Of a stretch of 36,573 nt of DNA, positions 1 through 12,199 are shown piece by piece. The stretch's first letter is position 1; each line of letters begins with the position of its first letter. Source of the stretch: Mycoplasmataceae bacterium (lineage in GTDB: Bacteria; Bacillota_I; Bacilli_A; Mycoplasmatales; Mycoplasmoidaceae). Below the pieces are notes generated by a model that was not told where the DNA came from, ran no database searches, and saw only the letters and a program-made list of their open reading frames with translations. The stretch is from contig JAISPD010000033.1 of NCBI GenBank assembly GCA_031275175.1, positions 1-36,573 of the forward strand, in the 5' to 3' direction. A program made the position numbers and the translations under genes.

Positions 1-2
1 AA

Positions 3-92
3 TTGAATGACTTTTTAATATTTAAAAAGCAATATCGTGTTACTCCGAACGAAATTTATGAAAAAGTTGTAATTTCTAGCAGCTATAATTAG
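3..92 (+). CDS. C-terminal fragment of an unidentified protein
   Basis: An open frame enters from the left edge and ends at a TAG at 90-92, giving 29 residues that end in VVISSSYN. The stretch FKKQYRVTPNEIYEKV is helical and basic and loosely resembles the end of an AraC-type helix-turn-helix domain, but it is too short to assign. The stop lies just upstream of the efp promoter, so the gene is probably a separate transcription unit. I do not recognise it. Confidence 0.45.
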   Translation: MNDFLIFKKQYRVTPNEIYEKVVISSSYN

Positions 93-112
93 TGGGACAA
101 AGTCGCTGATCT

Positions 113-141
113 TTTACAATTTTATTGCTCCATTGTATAAT
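113..141 (+). promoter_or_regulatory. efp promoter, nearly leaderless
   Basis: A TTTACA -35 at 113-118 and a perfect TATAAT at 136-141 are separated by 17 bases. The efp ATG starts at 149, seven bases after the -10, so transcription should begin at or within a base of the start codon. No ribosome binding site can fit. Confidence 0.75.
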
Positions 142-148
142 TGATAAC

Positions 149-715
149 ATGTCAGATATTATTTGAGCAAAAGACTTAAGACCAGGGAATACTTTCTTAT
201 TTAAAGATAATTTATATCAAGTTATTGAAAATTCATTTAATAAGACAGCGATGCGTGAGGGTATTGTTAAGTGTAAAGTTAAAAATTTACGAACTGGAGC
301 AATTACAATTGAAGTCCTAACGGGAGAGAAATTGGAAAAAGCTCAAGTTTCCACAACTAAAATGGTATTTTCATATAGTGATGGTAATAATTTTGTGTTT
401 TTTGATAATTCAACTTATGAAACAATTGAAATTCCTCGTAGTCGTTTAGAATGAGAAAAGAATTTTATTGTTGAAGGGACTGAAGTATCTATTCAAAAAT
501 ATAATGATGAAATTTTGGGTGTTTCCTTACCAGATCAAGTGACCGTGGAAATTAAAGAAGCTGAAGAAGCTGTGCAAGGAAATACAGTAACCTCAGTACA
601 AAAAAAGGCTTGAATTACATCAGGTTATGAAGTTTTCGTGCCTCAATTTGTTAAAAAAGGTGATAAAATATTGATCAATACGACTACAGGAGAATACGTT
701 AGTAGGACTCATTAA
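149..715 (+). CDS. efp: Translation elongation factor P
   Basis: EF-P binds between the P and E sites of the ribosome and relieves stalling at proline runs. The 188-residue length is normal for the family. The N-terminal KOW-like domain carries the family signature DLRPGNTF followed by NKTAMREG, with Lys32 at the tip of the loop that reaches the peptidyl-transferase centre and is modified in many bacteria. Two OB domains follow. One UGA codon reads as Trp at residue 6, and more follow later in the gene. The start at 149 is set by homology and by the promoter position; the only later ATG in the region (251) would remove the conserved start of domain I. The gene heads a run with an Asp23-family gene and nusB, the same order as in many Firmicutes. 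Its stop overlaps the next ATG (TAATG). Confidence 0.95.
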
Positions 716-1005
716 TGAAGTATGTTATACAAAATAAAATTGGTAAAATTACGTTAGATCAAAATATTATTAGACAATCAATAATAAAGATGGCAACTAT
801 CAATTCTGCCTATAAAGTTATTGATTTTAAAATGGAACAGAAAAAACAACAAGAATTTATTTTTGTTTTGACTTTTACTCCACTCCTTAAGCAAAATATT
901 CTTAAAGACTTAGATGTTATGGTAAGCGATATCGTTAAAAATATTCAACAAAAATTAGAAATTTTTAATCCGATTGTAATCGCTAGAATAAGTAACGCTA
1001 ATTAA
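715..1005 (+). CDS. Asp23/Gls24 (DUF322) family protein
   Basis: This 96-residue protein lies between efp and nusB, the place held by YqhY/Asp23-family genes in Bacillus and relatives. It has the family's shape: an initial beta strand (GKITLDQNII), a helix, then an alternating hydrophobic strand and a C-terminal helix followed by PIVIARI. Conservation is weak, so the assignment rests on both size and position. Family members in Firmicutes associate with the membrane and have been linked to lipid metabolism or envelope stress; the role in mollicutes is unknown. The start codon overlaps the efp stop by one base, so the two are translationally coupled. Confidence 0.6.
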   Translation: MKYVIQNKIGKITLDQNIIRQSIIKMATINSAYKVIDFKMEQKKQQEFIFVLTFTPLLKQNILKDLDVMVSDIVKNIQQKLEIFNPIVIARISNAN

Positions 1006-1006
1006 A

Positions 1007-1402
1007 ATGTCGTTAAATAAGCAACAATGAAAAAAACGGATTGAAATTTTTTGTTTTATTTTTTCAATGATTGCTCAAGAAGAAACAAATAGCAAAAAAA
1101 TAAAGCAACAAGCTTTTGAGAAAGAATTATTTCAAAATGATCAAATGCAGATAATTGAATATTTTGCTGATAATCGTCAAAATATCATTGATTTAATTTG
1201 TAAGCAATTAGCTCCAAATTGAACATGAGCAAGAATTCCGCAAGTAGATAAAGCCATATTAATTACTGCTTATGCAGAATTTAGCGCTTTACAAATTGAT
1301 CGCAAGATTATCATTGACCAAGCGATTATCACTACCAAACATTTTAGTGAACCTAATTCTGTTGCTTACATTAATGCAATTTTAGATAAAATCATAAGAT
1401 AA
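1007..1402 (+). CDS. nusB: Transcription antitermination protein NusB
   Basis: NusB is an all-helical RNA-binding protein that with NusE (S10) forms part of the antitermination complex used on rRNA operons. The 131 residues end in the most typical part of the family: RIPQVDKAILITAYAEF, then a helix around IDQAIITTKHF, then AYINAILDKI, matching the usual pattern of an LR.A..E helix, a .EAV..AK.. helix and a FVNG.LD end. Four Trp codons are UGA, so standard-code gene finders split it. It starts one base after the preceding stop and belongs to the same operon. The N-terminal half is divergent. Confidence 0.8.
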
Positions 1403-1405
1403 GCT

Positions 1406-1987
1406 ATGCAAGATATAAATATTATTAAAAATCAAGATGATGAAAAAGCTATCAATTTACATTGAACATGATTTTTATTTTTGGGAGCCAACGTTTTAAT
1501 TATTATTGGTATTGCTATTAGTTGAGGGATATATGGCCATGGTTTTAATAACTCAACAGCATATATACCCATAATTATTTGCAATGTTATTTCTATAATT
1601 CTCATCGCGTTATTTTATTTTTTTGATTCACGAGATATTTATTTAATTCGTCAACATATTCCGACGAAATATTTTAAGATGTATTTTAGTGCGGGTTTTA
1701 TTTTTGTCACTAATTTATTTTTCATTTTCTTAACAATTGCTTTGATTGATAAAATTGTTGCTCCATTTAGTGGTAACAATAAAATTAACATAGCATTTGG
1801 CATAATTTTTGGGATTGCTTGCTTGATTTCTTTAATAACTGTGGGAATTTATCGTTATGCAAAATATCGTATTGATTTAGCACTATATTTGCGACGACGC
1901 GGTCAAAGCATAAATTTAGAACACGAACCTTCTGATTCAGATAATAAACCTACCAGTTCGTTGACTGCAAATGCTGATTCAAAATAA
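1406..1987 (+). CDS. Four-helix membrane protein of unknown function
   Basis: The 193-residue product has four likely transmembrane segments (about residues 22-41, 50-70, 94-114 and 126-147), a basic cytoplasmic patch YLRRRGQS after the last one, and a hydrophilic acidic tail rich in Ser, Asp and Asn. The mollicute pneumoniae group has an unnamed gene in the same place after nusB, which suggests a conserved but uncharacterised membrane protein. It starts three bases after nusB and its last 17 bases overlap the start of mtaB, so it is part of the operon. I do not recognise a functional motif. Confidence 0.7.
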
Positions 1988-3272
1988 AACATTTTGTATC
2001 AAAAATTTAGGATGTCGTACCAATATTTGCGAAACCAATGTTATTTTTGATCAATTAATTAAAAATAAAGCAATTAATGTTAAAAACTTTAATGATGCAA
2101 ATATTTGTATTATTAATTCGTGCTGCGTTACAAATAAAGCTGAACAAAAAACTTATTTATTTATAAATCAAGCAATTCGCTCAAGCAAATGTGAATTAAT
2201 TGCAGTTATTGGTTGTTTGCCACAAATAGGTAAACTAAAGCTTGTTCACCATAAGATTGGTATCGTTATTGGTAATAAACATAAAACTTCTTTAATTTCA
2301 TACATTAAGAAATATCAAAGTAAGCAAATTTATAATGTAGAAAAATTTAATAAAAGTGATGAATTTGAAAAATTTGGTAATTTTCACCACGGTAGCACAA
2401 CTAGAGCCTTTATCAAAATTCAAGAAGGTTGTAATTTTATGTGCAGTTACTGCATTATTCCATTTGCACGTGGTAGGCAACATTCTTTATCACATGTTAA
2501 TGTTTTAAAATTAATCAACTTATTTGTCAAAAACGGTTTCCAAGAAATTGTATTAGTAGGAGTAAATACTGCAGGGTATAAAGAAGGAACCAAATATTTT
2601 TTTATAGATCTACTAAAGGATATTAACAAAATGCCAGGGAATTTTCGGATTCGCATTTCTTCGTTAGAACCGTTCCAAATGAATAAGGCAATCGTAGATT
2701 TAATTACATCAAATCATCAACGTTGGTGTCAACATTTTCATATTTGTTTACAATCGGGTGCTGATATTACGATTAAGAATATGCAGCGTAAATACACAAT
2801 TCAAAAATTCTTCAAATTGTGTAAATATATTCGCTTTAAAAATCCCTTAGCTTCCATTACTACCGATTGTATCGTTGGTTTTCCTACGGAAACATCAAAA
2901 GATTTTAATGAAAGCTACTGAAATATTAAAAAAATTAATTTTGCTGACATCCATATTTTCCCATATTCGTCTCGTCCTTTTACAGCGGCAAGTAAATTAA
3001 AATCAATAGTAAAAGACATTGATAAGAAACAACGATTCATCAAATTGGATAAACTAAAAAACGATATGAAAATTCAATATTTAAAAAAATTTATTAATAA
3101 AAAAGTTCATGTTCTGTTTGAAAAGTCTACTGACAATAATTTGCAAACTGGTCATAGTGAATATTTTTTTAAATTAAATGTTATGACAAGCAAAAATCTT
3201 GCTAATAAATTGCTTATTGTAAAAATTAAAAAAATAATCTATGATAAAGTTTTTGGTGAACTTTCTAAATAA
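1971..3272 (+). CDS. mtaB: tRNA t6A37 methylthiotransferase MtaB
   Basis: This radical-SAM enzyme adds a methylthio group to N6-threonylcarbamoyladenosine at tRNA position 37. The 433 residues show the three parts of the family in order: an N-terminal domain with three cluster-binding cysteines (NLGCRTN, NSCCVTNKA, VIGCLPQ), a radical-SAM core with CNFMCSYC, and a C-terminal TRAM-like RNA-binding domain. The central motif GCRTN and short N-terminal domain fit MtaB better than MiaB. One UGA is read as Trp near residue 318. The start at 1971 overlaps the preceding gene by 17 bases and puts the first Cys motif about 15 residues in, as expected. It shares a pathway with tsaC at 17544. Its last eight bases overlap the convergent surface-protein gene. 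Confidence 0.88.
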
Positions 3273-5619
3273 GTTTTCGTCTTCTTTTAATGAATCAGAT
3301 ACCTATAGTTAGTAATGAAATAATCGAAACAATTGATATTACTAAAAAATATTTTTGTTGTCAAAAAGTAGTTTTGTAATTCATCTCATACTTGTAAGTT
3401 ACTTTAATAGGTTGATTAGTTTTATTGTCGTTATACTGAATTTCCGCAACCAATGAATGTTCGTCATCATTTGGTTTAAGGGTAATGGATAAATCATCTT
3501 GATGTTTATTTTTGAATGCTTCGCTTTCAACAATAAAATAATTTTTAAAGTCAGCTAATAATATTTTCGATGGTTTTTTATGTAAGAATAGTTTATCAAT
3601 GTTTTTATTTTGTTCAATGTAGTAAGGTTTCAAATTTTTGATTGTAAAAATTTGATTTTCGTATGTTTTATCAGAAGATTTATCATTACATTTTGTTATT
3701 AATACATCAACACTACCATTATGATCGTCAATGTTTTGCACGCTAAATTCTAATGAATCTGCAACAGCTGGTGCAAAACCATTTGCTTTAAATATATTAG
3801 TAATGGTATTTTTGTCTAAATCATCACTAAGAAGTGCATCTGATAATAAAGTAGCATTTAAATCATGCATTTTACTTAAATCAATTTTAAAACTATTGTA
3901 AGTTTGACTAAATATTTGGTTATTAATTTTCACTGTTATTTTAATTTCGCCTTTAGCATTGTTTCTAGTTATTTGATATTGATCACGATTTAAAATAGTT
4001 CAATCAACGATTTCTTGGCAATCGTTAATTATGGTCAAATATTTTGACAATATTTGACCGTCGGTTAAATCTATGGGCATAAATTTATTATTAAAACTAT
4101 CATCTGTTTCTTTGAATTTAACATCTGTAATCTTCGAAGTTTTTACATAGAAAATTTCGTTATTGTTTATGACATTATGGTTACTTTCATTGTTGATATT
4201 TTCTATTGTTTGGGAATTAATGTAAGTATCTTTGGTATTTATTTCATCATTAACAATTGAATCAAAACGGAATGGAAGATTACCATTGCTATCTTTATTT
4301 AAAAGAATATCAACTCCTTTATCAAGATCTATAAAATTTAAATCAGCAGATTGCTTTACTCATTCAGTATCTTTTTGTGGATTTGTTACTTCATAATTTA
4401 ACTGTAATTTCATTTTATTTTTCAAATCATTAATTACAATTCATGGATTTTCAAATTTATCAAAACCTAGAGAATTTGCAAATTTAGTCTCATTTAACGA
4501 TGGTGTTTTTTTCATGAATTTATAAATGTTTAAAAAATCATAGACGTTGAATCTTTCTAGATAAAGAATTAAATTTTGAATATTATCTTCACCAAGAATA
4601 TTCATGTTGATCAAATTAATGAAAATTTGTTTATCAAAATTAGGATATTTACTAGTTATTATTTTTAATTGATCATCAAGTTTATTTATTGTTGATAAAT
4701 GGCGATCATTTAATTTTTTTGCATTAGCTAAATAGGATTGATTTAATCCAATTTTTATGGTTCTTTGTTCATAATTTGCACCAATAATTGCAAATAATTT
4801 TTTTAAGTTATACGTTGCGACTATGGGATTTTTGTCTCCAAAAGTTCATAGATTGTGCATTTTATAAGTTTCGTTTGGAATTCCTAAACCTTCTGCTCAA
4901 TAAGCGATTAAATGTTCCTTAGATTTATGTTTACGGTTGGTTATTTTTTCATCCTTAATATAAAGGAACGGCATACCTTCACGATAATTACTAGTGTTTC
5001 TTAAATTTTCTTTAAATCCATCCGATTCATTAATTTTTTCAAAGAGGGTTTTATTATTATTTTTATCCTTAAAAGCTCCGGGGATGGATAACTCAGATAA
5101 TTCCTTACCTTTTGGTCACAATTCTACGTTTGGTAATTGCAAATTTATCGGGGTAATACCGAATTCACTATAAAATTGCTTGTAATCAAAAGATAAATTA
5201 TCTAAATACGGATTAACCCAATTTTCTACTCTTTCATTCAAATCTTTCTTGTCTTCATGAGCAGAATCACTATATTCAAAATAACCATAATCGTTGGAAT
5301 CGTTAGTCGGTGTGGTTTGCTGTTCACATAAACTTAACATCGCTCTCGCATTTCAATTTACTTCATCAGGGCAAAGATAATTTTTTTTAAATTTATTACA
5401 AATATTAATTTCTTTAACATGATTTTTCTTGTCATCATAAGCTGAACCAACAGCAAGTTGTTGATTTAATTTAATATTGGTATTTTGTGGTTTTAAATAA
5501 TCTGCATCGCTAAAATTATTTATAGCAGTTGTTTCGTATTTTGTAATGGTATTAACATTAGATTGATTGAAAATCGTTCCGGTGGTTAAACAACCTATTA
5601 TTAGTTTAGATATAAGCAT
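3265..5619 (-). CDS. Large surface protein with C-terminal membrane anchor
   Basis: A single frame of 784 residues runs through several UGA codons. It begins with a short hydrophobic export segment that contains IIGC, which could serve as a lipobox but is unusually close to the start. It ends with one transmembrane helix at about residues 757-777 followed by the basic tail KRRRKLI. The bulk is hydrophilic, Asn/Lys/Asp-rich and likely extracellular. The C-terminal third shows repeated beta-strand units such as KGEIKITVKI, NGSVDVLITK and HSLVAEIQY, which resemble the lipoprotein-associated type-17 domain of mollicute surface proteins; this is inference. I prefer the start at 5619 because AGAGGGA sits seven bases upstream; an in-frame ATG at 5640 has no such site. 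It overlaps mtaB tail to tail by eight bases. Its function is unknown. Confidence 0.75.
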
Positions 5620-5793
5620 TTGTTTGTCCCTCTTTGTCATTTAATATGCTGAAAAAAAAGAATTTGCTATTTTTTATTGAATTTGTTATTAGTTTTTTAA
5701 AAAAATAAGACTATTTTGTTAATGAATTTATCAACACAAACACTGATGAAATTTAGTCATAAAATATGCACTAAATATTTCTTGGATTTTCTA

Positions 5794-5799
5794 TATAAT
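5794..5799 (+). promoter_or_regulatory. -10 box of the eno-pfkA-pyk operon
   Basis: A perfect TATAAT lies about 37 bases before the eno start. No good -35 is visible at 16-18 bases. The leader would be about 30 bases and contains the ribosome binding site TAGGAGA at 5826-5832. Confidence 0.6.
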
Positions 5800-5835
5800 G
5801 GAATTACTTTTTACAATAAACATTCTAGGAGAAAT

Positions 5836-7188
<1,353 letters not shown>

Positions 7189-7191
7189 TTT

Positions 7192-8172
7192 ATGAAAATT
7201 GGTGTTTTAGCATCCGGAGGAAATTCACCGGCAATGAATAATGCTGTGATTACTTTGGTGAAAGCTGCGACTTTAAACAAATTTACTGTTGCTCTTATCC
7301 ATGATGGTTTTCAAGGATTATTGGAAAATAAAATTTATGAACCAGATATTAGATATTTAGAAGAGTTTAGCACTCGCGGTAATGTAGTCATCGGTACATC
7401 ACGTAGCAAAGATTTTTATAAAGTAGAATACAAAAAAAAGGCGATTAAGATATTAAAGCAAAATAAGATTGATGTTTTAGTAGTAATTGGTGGTGATGGT
7501 TCATATCGTGGAGCAGCTGGTTTAGCAGAATTAGGGGTTAAAGTAATGGCACTACCAGGCACCATTGATAATGACATCTCTTCAACTGATTCTACAATTG
7601 GATTTTATTCATGTTTACATACGATTGTAGAATCAATTGATCATTTACGCGATAGTTTTGATTCACACTCTGGAATATGTTTTGTAGAAGTTATGGGTAG
7701 AGGATTTAGTGATTTAGCAGTCCAATCAGGGGTAGCATCAATTGCTGAAGCAATTGTTACCAAAGAAAATATTTTAAATACAGCAGACTTTGTTGCCATC
7801 GCCAATGAAACTAAAAAAAACCATAAACGTTCTTGTATTTTTGTGATTACTGAAAAAATTTATGGATTAAATGGGTTACCAACATTAGATCAAATTGCTA
7901 AAGAAGTAGAAGAAATTACCAATCGTGTTTGTCGGGTTAATATTATTGGCCATGCACAACGTGGTGGAGTACCAGCAGCGATTGATCGTTATTGAGCAGC
8001 CATGATGGCTAATCATTGCATTAAGTGTGTTAAAGAAAAACGCTTTAATCGAGCGATTGGAGAAAAATATCGTAAGTTAGTTGATGTGGATATTTTCAAA
8101 GCCATTAAAATGCCACAAAAACATAATCGTGTTTCATTAGCCAAAGAATTTCAGGAGATAAATAGAATTTAA
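7192..8172 (+). CDS. pfkA: ATP-dependent 6-phosphofructokinase
   Basis: PfkA phosphorylates fructose 6-phosphate to fructose 1,6-bisphosphate. The 326 residues are typical of the bacterial ATP-dependent type. Visible motifs are the nucleotide-binding GGDGSYRGA, the catalytic PGTIDNDI, VEVMGRGFSD and the sugar-phosphate-binding GHAQRGG. The Gly after GGD and the Gly in PGTIDND are those of ATP-using rather than pyrophosphate-using enzymes. One oddity is the N-terminal loop, SGGNSPAMN instead of the usual SGGDAPGMN. One UGA codes for Trp in RYWAAMM. It sits three bases after eno and one base before pyk. Confidence 0.95.
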
Positions 8173-8173
8173 A

Positions 8174-9703
8174 ATGAATAATAAAATTACACCAATTAGG
8201 GTTAAAAGCTATTATAAGAGAACAAAAATAATCGCCACTTTAGGTCCAGCCATTACCCAAAAATTGTGAACTTTGGCAGATCTTGAAAATCCTCAAAATA
8301 AAGCAATGATTGATTTAGCATACCAACGAATGGAAGGTATTATTAAAGCTGGTGTAACTTGTGTGCGTTTAAATTTTTCGCACGGTACTTATGAAGAACA
8401 ACAAGTGCGTATCAAAATAGTACGTGATGTTGCTAAAAAATTAAATCGTAATATTTCTGTCATGTTAGATACCAAGGGGCCAGAAATAAGAGTTGGCAAA
8501 ATTAAAGATGGTCCATTATCGGTTTTAAAAGATTCGTCTATAACAGTCTATACAAAAAAAGATATTTTGGGAGATAGCGCAGCTTTTTCAGTTAGCGATT
8601 CCACTGGTACATATAACATGGCAAAAGATGTAAAAATTGGGGGAATTATTCTTGTTGATGATGGTAAATTACAATTACGTGTTAATGAAGTGGATGAAAT
8701 AGCTGGTGTCATTAAAACGACAGTTTTGAATAATCACACAATTAATGATAAAAAACGAATTAATTTACCAAATACGGAATATTCAATGCCATTCATGTCC
8801 AGCAAAGATCAAAATGATATTTTGTTTGGCATTAAAAATAATGTGGACTATATTGCTGCCAGTTTTGTCAATTCTAAAGAAAACGTCCATGAAATTCGTG
8901 ATTTTTTAGATAAAAATGGTGGGGCACAAATTCAAATCATTTCCAAAATTGAATCCACACATGCAATTCATAATATTGATGAAATTTTAGACGCTACTAA
9001 TGGAGTAATGGTGGCTCGTGGTGATTTAGCTTTAGAAATTCCTTTTTATGATGTACCATATTGACAAAAATACATTATTCGTAAATGTCGATTAATTGGT
9101 AAACCATCAATTGTGGCAACACAAATGTTAGATTCACTTGAACGTAACATCCAACCAACACGTGCTGAAGTAACCGATGTCTTCTTTGCAGTTGATCGTG
9201 GTGCAGATGCCACCATGTTGTCAGGTGAATCTGCACAAGGTCAATTTCCTGTGGAAGCAGTATATATCATGCGACAAATTGATAAGAAATCAGAATTATT
9301 ATTTGATTATCAAAGAGCAATTAATTGGTATTTTCCTAAAACTAATTTACCAAAATATGCTAAAAAAATTGCTAAAAAAATTGCCACTAAATGTATTCCA
9401 TATGGTAGTCATATTGCCCCAGCATTTCCTTATAATTTTGTTATCATTTTTACTAACGATAAAGCCACTATCTGGACTATTTCTAATATTCGTCCTGCCG
9501 CTACTATCATTGTGGTTACTGATCAATTAGAATTACTTGCATGCTTCGGTATTAATTATGCAATTCAAACTCATTATGTAAAAAATCTTAATGAAGCTAA
9601 ACAGGATTTCAAAGCGGTTGCACGTGAAGCAATTAATCGTTTTGAACTTGACGAACAGCAAGCAATAGTTTTTATTGATAAAAAATTCAAAACACTAGTT
9701 TAA
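8174..9703 (+). CDS. pyk: Pyruvate kinase
   Basis: Pyruvate kinase makes ATP and pyruvate from phosphoenolpyruvate. The 509-residue product shows the family motifs in order: KIIATLGPA, RLNFSHGTYEE, LDTKGPEIRVG, the B domain, the active-site lysine in IISKIES, the metal-binding VARGDLALEIP, ATQMLDSL, PTRAEVTDV and LSGESAQGQFPVEAV. A regulatory C-terminal domain completes it. UGA encodes Trp in KLWTL and PYWQKY. The start follows pfkA by a single base, so both are translated from one message. About 36 residues of N-terminal sequence are included, in line with other mollicute enzymes. Downstream, transcription runs toward tRNA-Gly. Confidence 0.96.
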
Positions 9704-9829
9704 ACCTAGACTATATTTTACTTTGTTAACTTTCTGTCATTTATGGATGTTAATTTTGGAATTTGCATTAAATTCATTCTTGTGAATTTGATTAATTGTT
9801 CGCTGTAAAATTGATATAAATAATTGTTT

Positions 9830-9903
9830 GTGGGCATAGTTTAGTGGTAAAACAACAGCTTCCCAAGCTGTGGTCGTCGGTTCAATCCCGATTGCCCACT
9901 CCA
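9830..9903 (+). tRNA. tRNA-Gly (anticodon CCC), CCA encoded
   Basis: A full cloverleaf can be drawn: acceptor GTGGGCA with TGCCCAC, discriminator T and encoded CCA; D-arm with TGG in the loop; anticodon stem ACAGC/GCTGT with loop TTCCCAA; T-arm GTCGG/CCGAT with loop TTCAATC. Bases 34-36 are CCC, so it reads GGG. The U discriminator is the Gly identity base. A TATAAA at 9815-9820 is a possible own -10. Confidence 0.93.
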
Positions 9904-9908
9904 GATAT

Positions 9909-9925
9909 AATTTGTTAAACAAATT
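9909..9925. terminator. Weak palindromic hairpin between tRNA-Gly and clpB
   Basis: AATTTGTT and AACAAATT form a perfect palindrome around one base, followed by TTTTA on the + strand. It lies between the convergent tRNA-Gly and clpB genes and could stop both, but it has no GC-rich stem and so would be weak. Confidence 0.35.
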
Positions 9926-9932
9926 TTACCAG

Positions 9933-12065
9933 TTAATTTTTTTTAGCTTCCATGATGGATATTTTTTTGTTTTTATCTAAATAGACGCGATATGTTTTAT
10001 TTTTCTTAATGATATTTGTTAATATTTGATTAGCTAAATAATTTTCGATGTGTTTTTGAATATAACGTTTAATTGGCCGAGCACCATAAGTGGCGTCATA
10101 ACCTTCTTGACGAATTTTTGTTAATAATGATTCATCAAAATTAACATAAATATCTTCGTTTTTGAGACGTTGTGCTAGTTCATTCAAAGATTTTAAAATA
10201 ATTTCATTGATTACCTTTTCATCCAAAGCATTAAAAATAACAATTTCATCAATTCGATTAATGAATTCAGGTTTTAAATATTTTTTAAGTTCCGCTAATG
10301 CTTGTGCTTTTTGGTTATTTAAAATTTCTTGATGTCCTAAATTGGTAGTCAAAATAATGATGGTATTCTTGAAGTTTACCAATCTACCTTGAGAATCTTT
10401 TAAGTGACCATCATCTAATACTTGTAATAATATGTTAAGTACATCAACATGTGCTTTTTCAATTTCATCAAAAAGTAAGACCGAATATGGTCGACGACGG
10501 ATTGCTTCGGTTAAATTGCCAGCTTGTTCATAACCCACATATCCTGGTGGAGCACCGATTAATTTAGATATAGAATGTTTCTCCATATATTCGCTCATAT
10601 CAAAACGCACCATGGCTTTTTCATTATCAAATAATTCATATGCTAAAGTTTTTGCCAATTCAGTTTTGCCCACACCAGTTGGCCCAACAAATAAAAATGA
10701 ACCAATGGGACGATTGGGATCATTAATTCCTACACGACCTCTTAATACAGCTTGAGCCACTAAATCTATTGCTTCACTTTGTCCCTTAACTCTTTTTGTG
10801 AGATCATCACGTAAATTTAGCAATTTAGTACGTTCTTCATTCATCAATTTATTTAAAGGAATTCCTGTCGCCTTAGAAACTACTTCACCAATCTCATTAG
10901 CAGTGACTGCATCACGAATAATGCGTTTGCCTTCTTCATGAACCTTTTTTTCATATTCGTGAATTTGTTTGTGCAAATCAGGAATAACTACATACAAAAG
11001 TTTACTAGCCTTTTCAAATTCTCCTTCACTTTGTAAACGGTCAATTTTTTGTTTGGATGCTTCCAACTCTTTTTTATAATTTATTAATTTTTGTAATTCA
11101 TCTTTTTCTTTTGTTCATTCAGCATTGCGTTTATTTTGTTCAGCTTTTAGGTCTTCTAGTTCTTTTTCTACAATTTTTAAACGGTGTTTAGATTTATCAT
11201 CAGTTTCATTTAAAAGTGCGGCACGTTCCGTTTCCACATGAATGATTTCACGATTGATTTGATCTAATTCTGTTGGCAATGAATGCATCTCAGTTTTTAC
11301 TTTTGCCGCCGCTTCATCAATTAAATCTATGGCTTTGTCTGGTAAAAAGCGATCAGAAATATAACGATCGGACATGTTCACGGCTGCAATTAATGCTGAG
11401 TCATGAATTTTTACTTGGTGAAATAGTTCTCATTTTTCCTTCAAACCACGCATGATGGTTAAAGCTTCTTGTTTGGATGGTTCATTTATAAAAATCTTTT
11501 GCATACGTCTTTCTAATGCTGCATCCTTTTCAATATATTGACGATATTCATTTAATGTAGTGGCGCCAATAATTTTTACTTCACCTCTAGCCATCATTGG
11601 TTTAAAAATATTCGCGGCATCCATTGATGAATTACCGCTTCTTCCTGTTCCCACAAGTTGATGCACTTCGTCAATAAATAAGATGATGCTACCATTACTA
11701 TCTTTGACTTGTTTAATTACAGCATTTAAACGTTCTTCAAATTGTCCTTGATATGAAGCCCCGCTAATGAGAGCAGGCAAAGATAATTCATAAATTACTT
11801 TATTTTTTAAATTATCGGGAACATCATTATTAACGATTCTTTGTGCTAGGCCTTCAACAATCGCTGTTTTTCCCACGCCAGGCTCACCAATTAATACTGG
11901 ATTGTTTTTAGTTTTCCTTGAAATGATTTCAATCAATCGGCGTATTTCTTCATCTCTACCAATTATGGGATCAATTTTATTATCAATGGCATCTTGATTT
12001 AAATTACGACCATATTTTTTTAATGGATCTTTTTCATTTTCAGGTGGAGTGTAGTTAAAATTCAT
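9933..12065 (-). CDS. clpB: ATP-dependent disaggregase ClpB, lacking the N-terminal domain
   Basis: ClpB is a hexameric AAA+ machine that works with DnaK to dissolve protein aggregates. The 710-residue protein begins almost directly with the first AAA+ module, so the Clp N-domain of the roughly 860-residue enzymes is absent, as in other mycoplasma ClpB. Visible are Walker A GEPGVGKT at about 60-67, Walker B ILFIDEVH near 130, the coiled-coil middle domain at about 250-370 that distinguishes ClpB from ClpC, the second Walker A GPTGVGKT near 458 and second Walker [12 protein letters not shown] near 527. UGA codes for Trp in KEKWELF and NAEWTKE. The start at 12065 has AAAGGAG nearby. A CIRCE operator lies upstream, so heat-shock control by HrcA is expected. 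Confidence 0.97.
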
Positions 12066-12107
12066 ATATGCTCCTTTGCTTAGTTATTTTTTACTAATGT
12101 ATCAAAA

Positions 12108-12134
12108 TTAGCACTCTACATTATACAGTGCTAA
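12108..12134 (-). promoter_or_regulatory. CIRCE operator with -10 inside, controlling clpB
   Basis: TTAGCACTC, nine bases, then CAGTGCTAA match the CIRCE inverted repeat with a single mismatch. The nine-base spacer reads TATAATGTA on the minus strand, so the -10 hexamer of the clpB promoter (12120-12125) lies inside the operator. HrcA bound here would block RNA polymerase directly. A possible -35 is TTGCTT at 12145-12150. Confidence 0.92.
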
Positions 12135-12199
12135 TTGACAAAAAAAGCAAAAATATTTGATTTTAAGATTTCTAATTTTAGATATGTGAGAAATAAATA

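Noticed and set aside
5620-5640. ATG at 5640 as start of the surface protein
   Set aside because: It has no ribosome binding site, and AGAGGGA within these seven codons is well placed for the ATG at 5619. It cannot be fully excluded.
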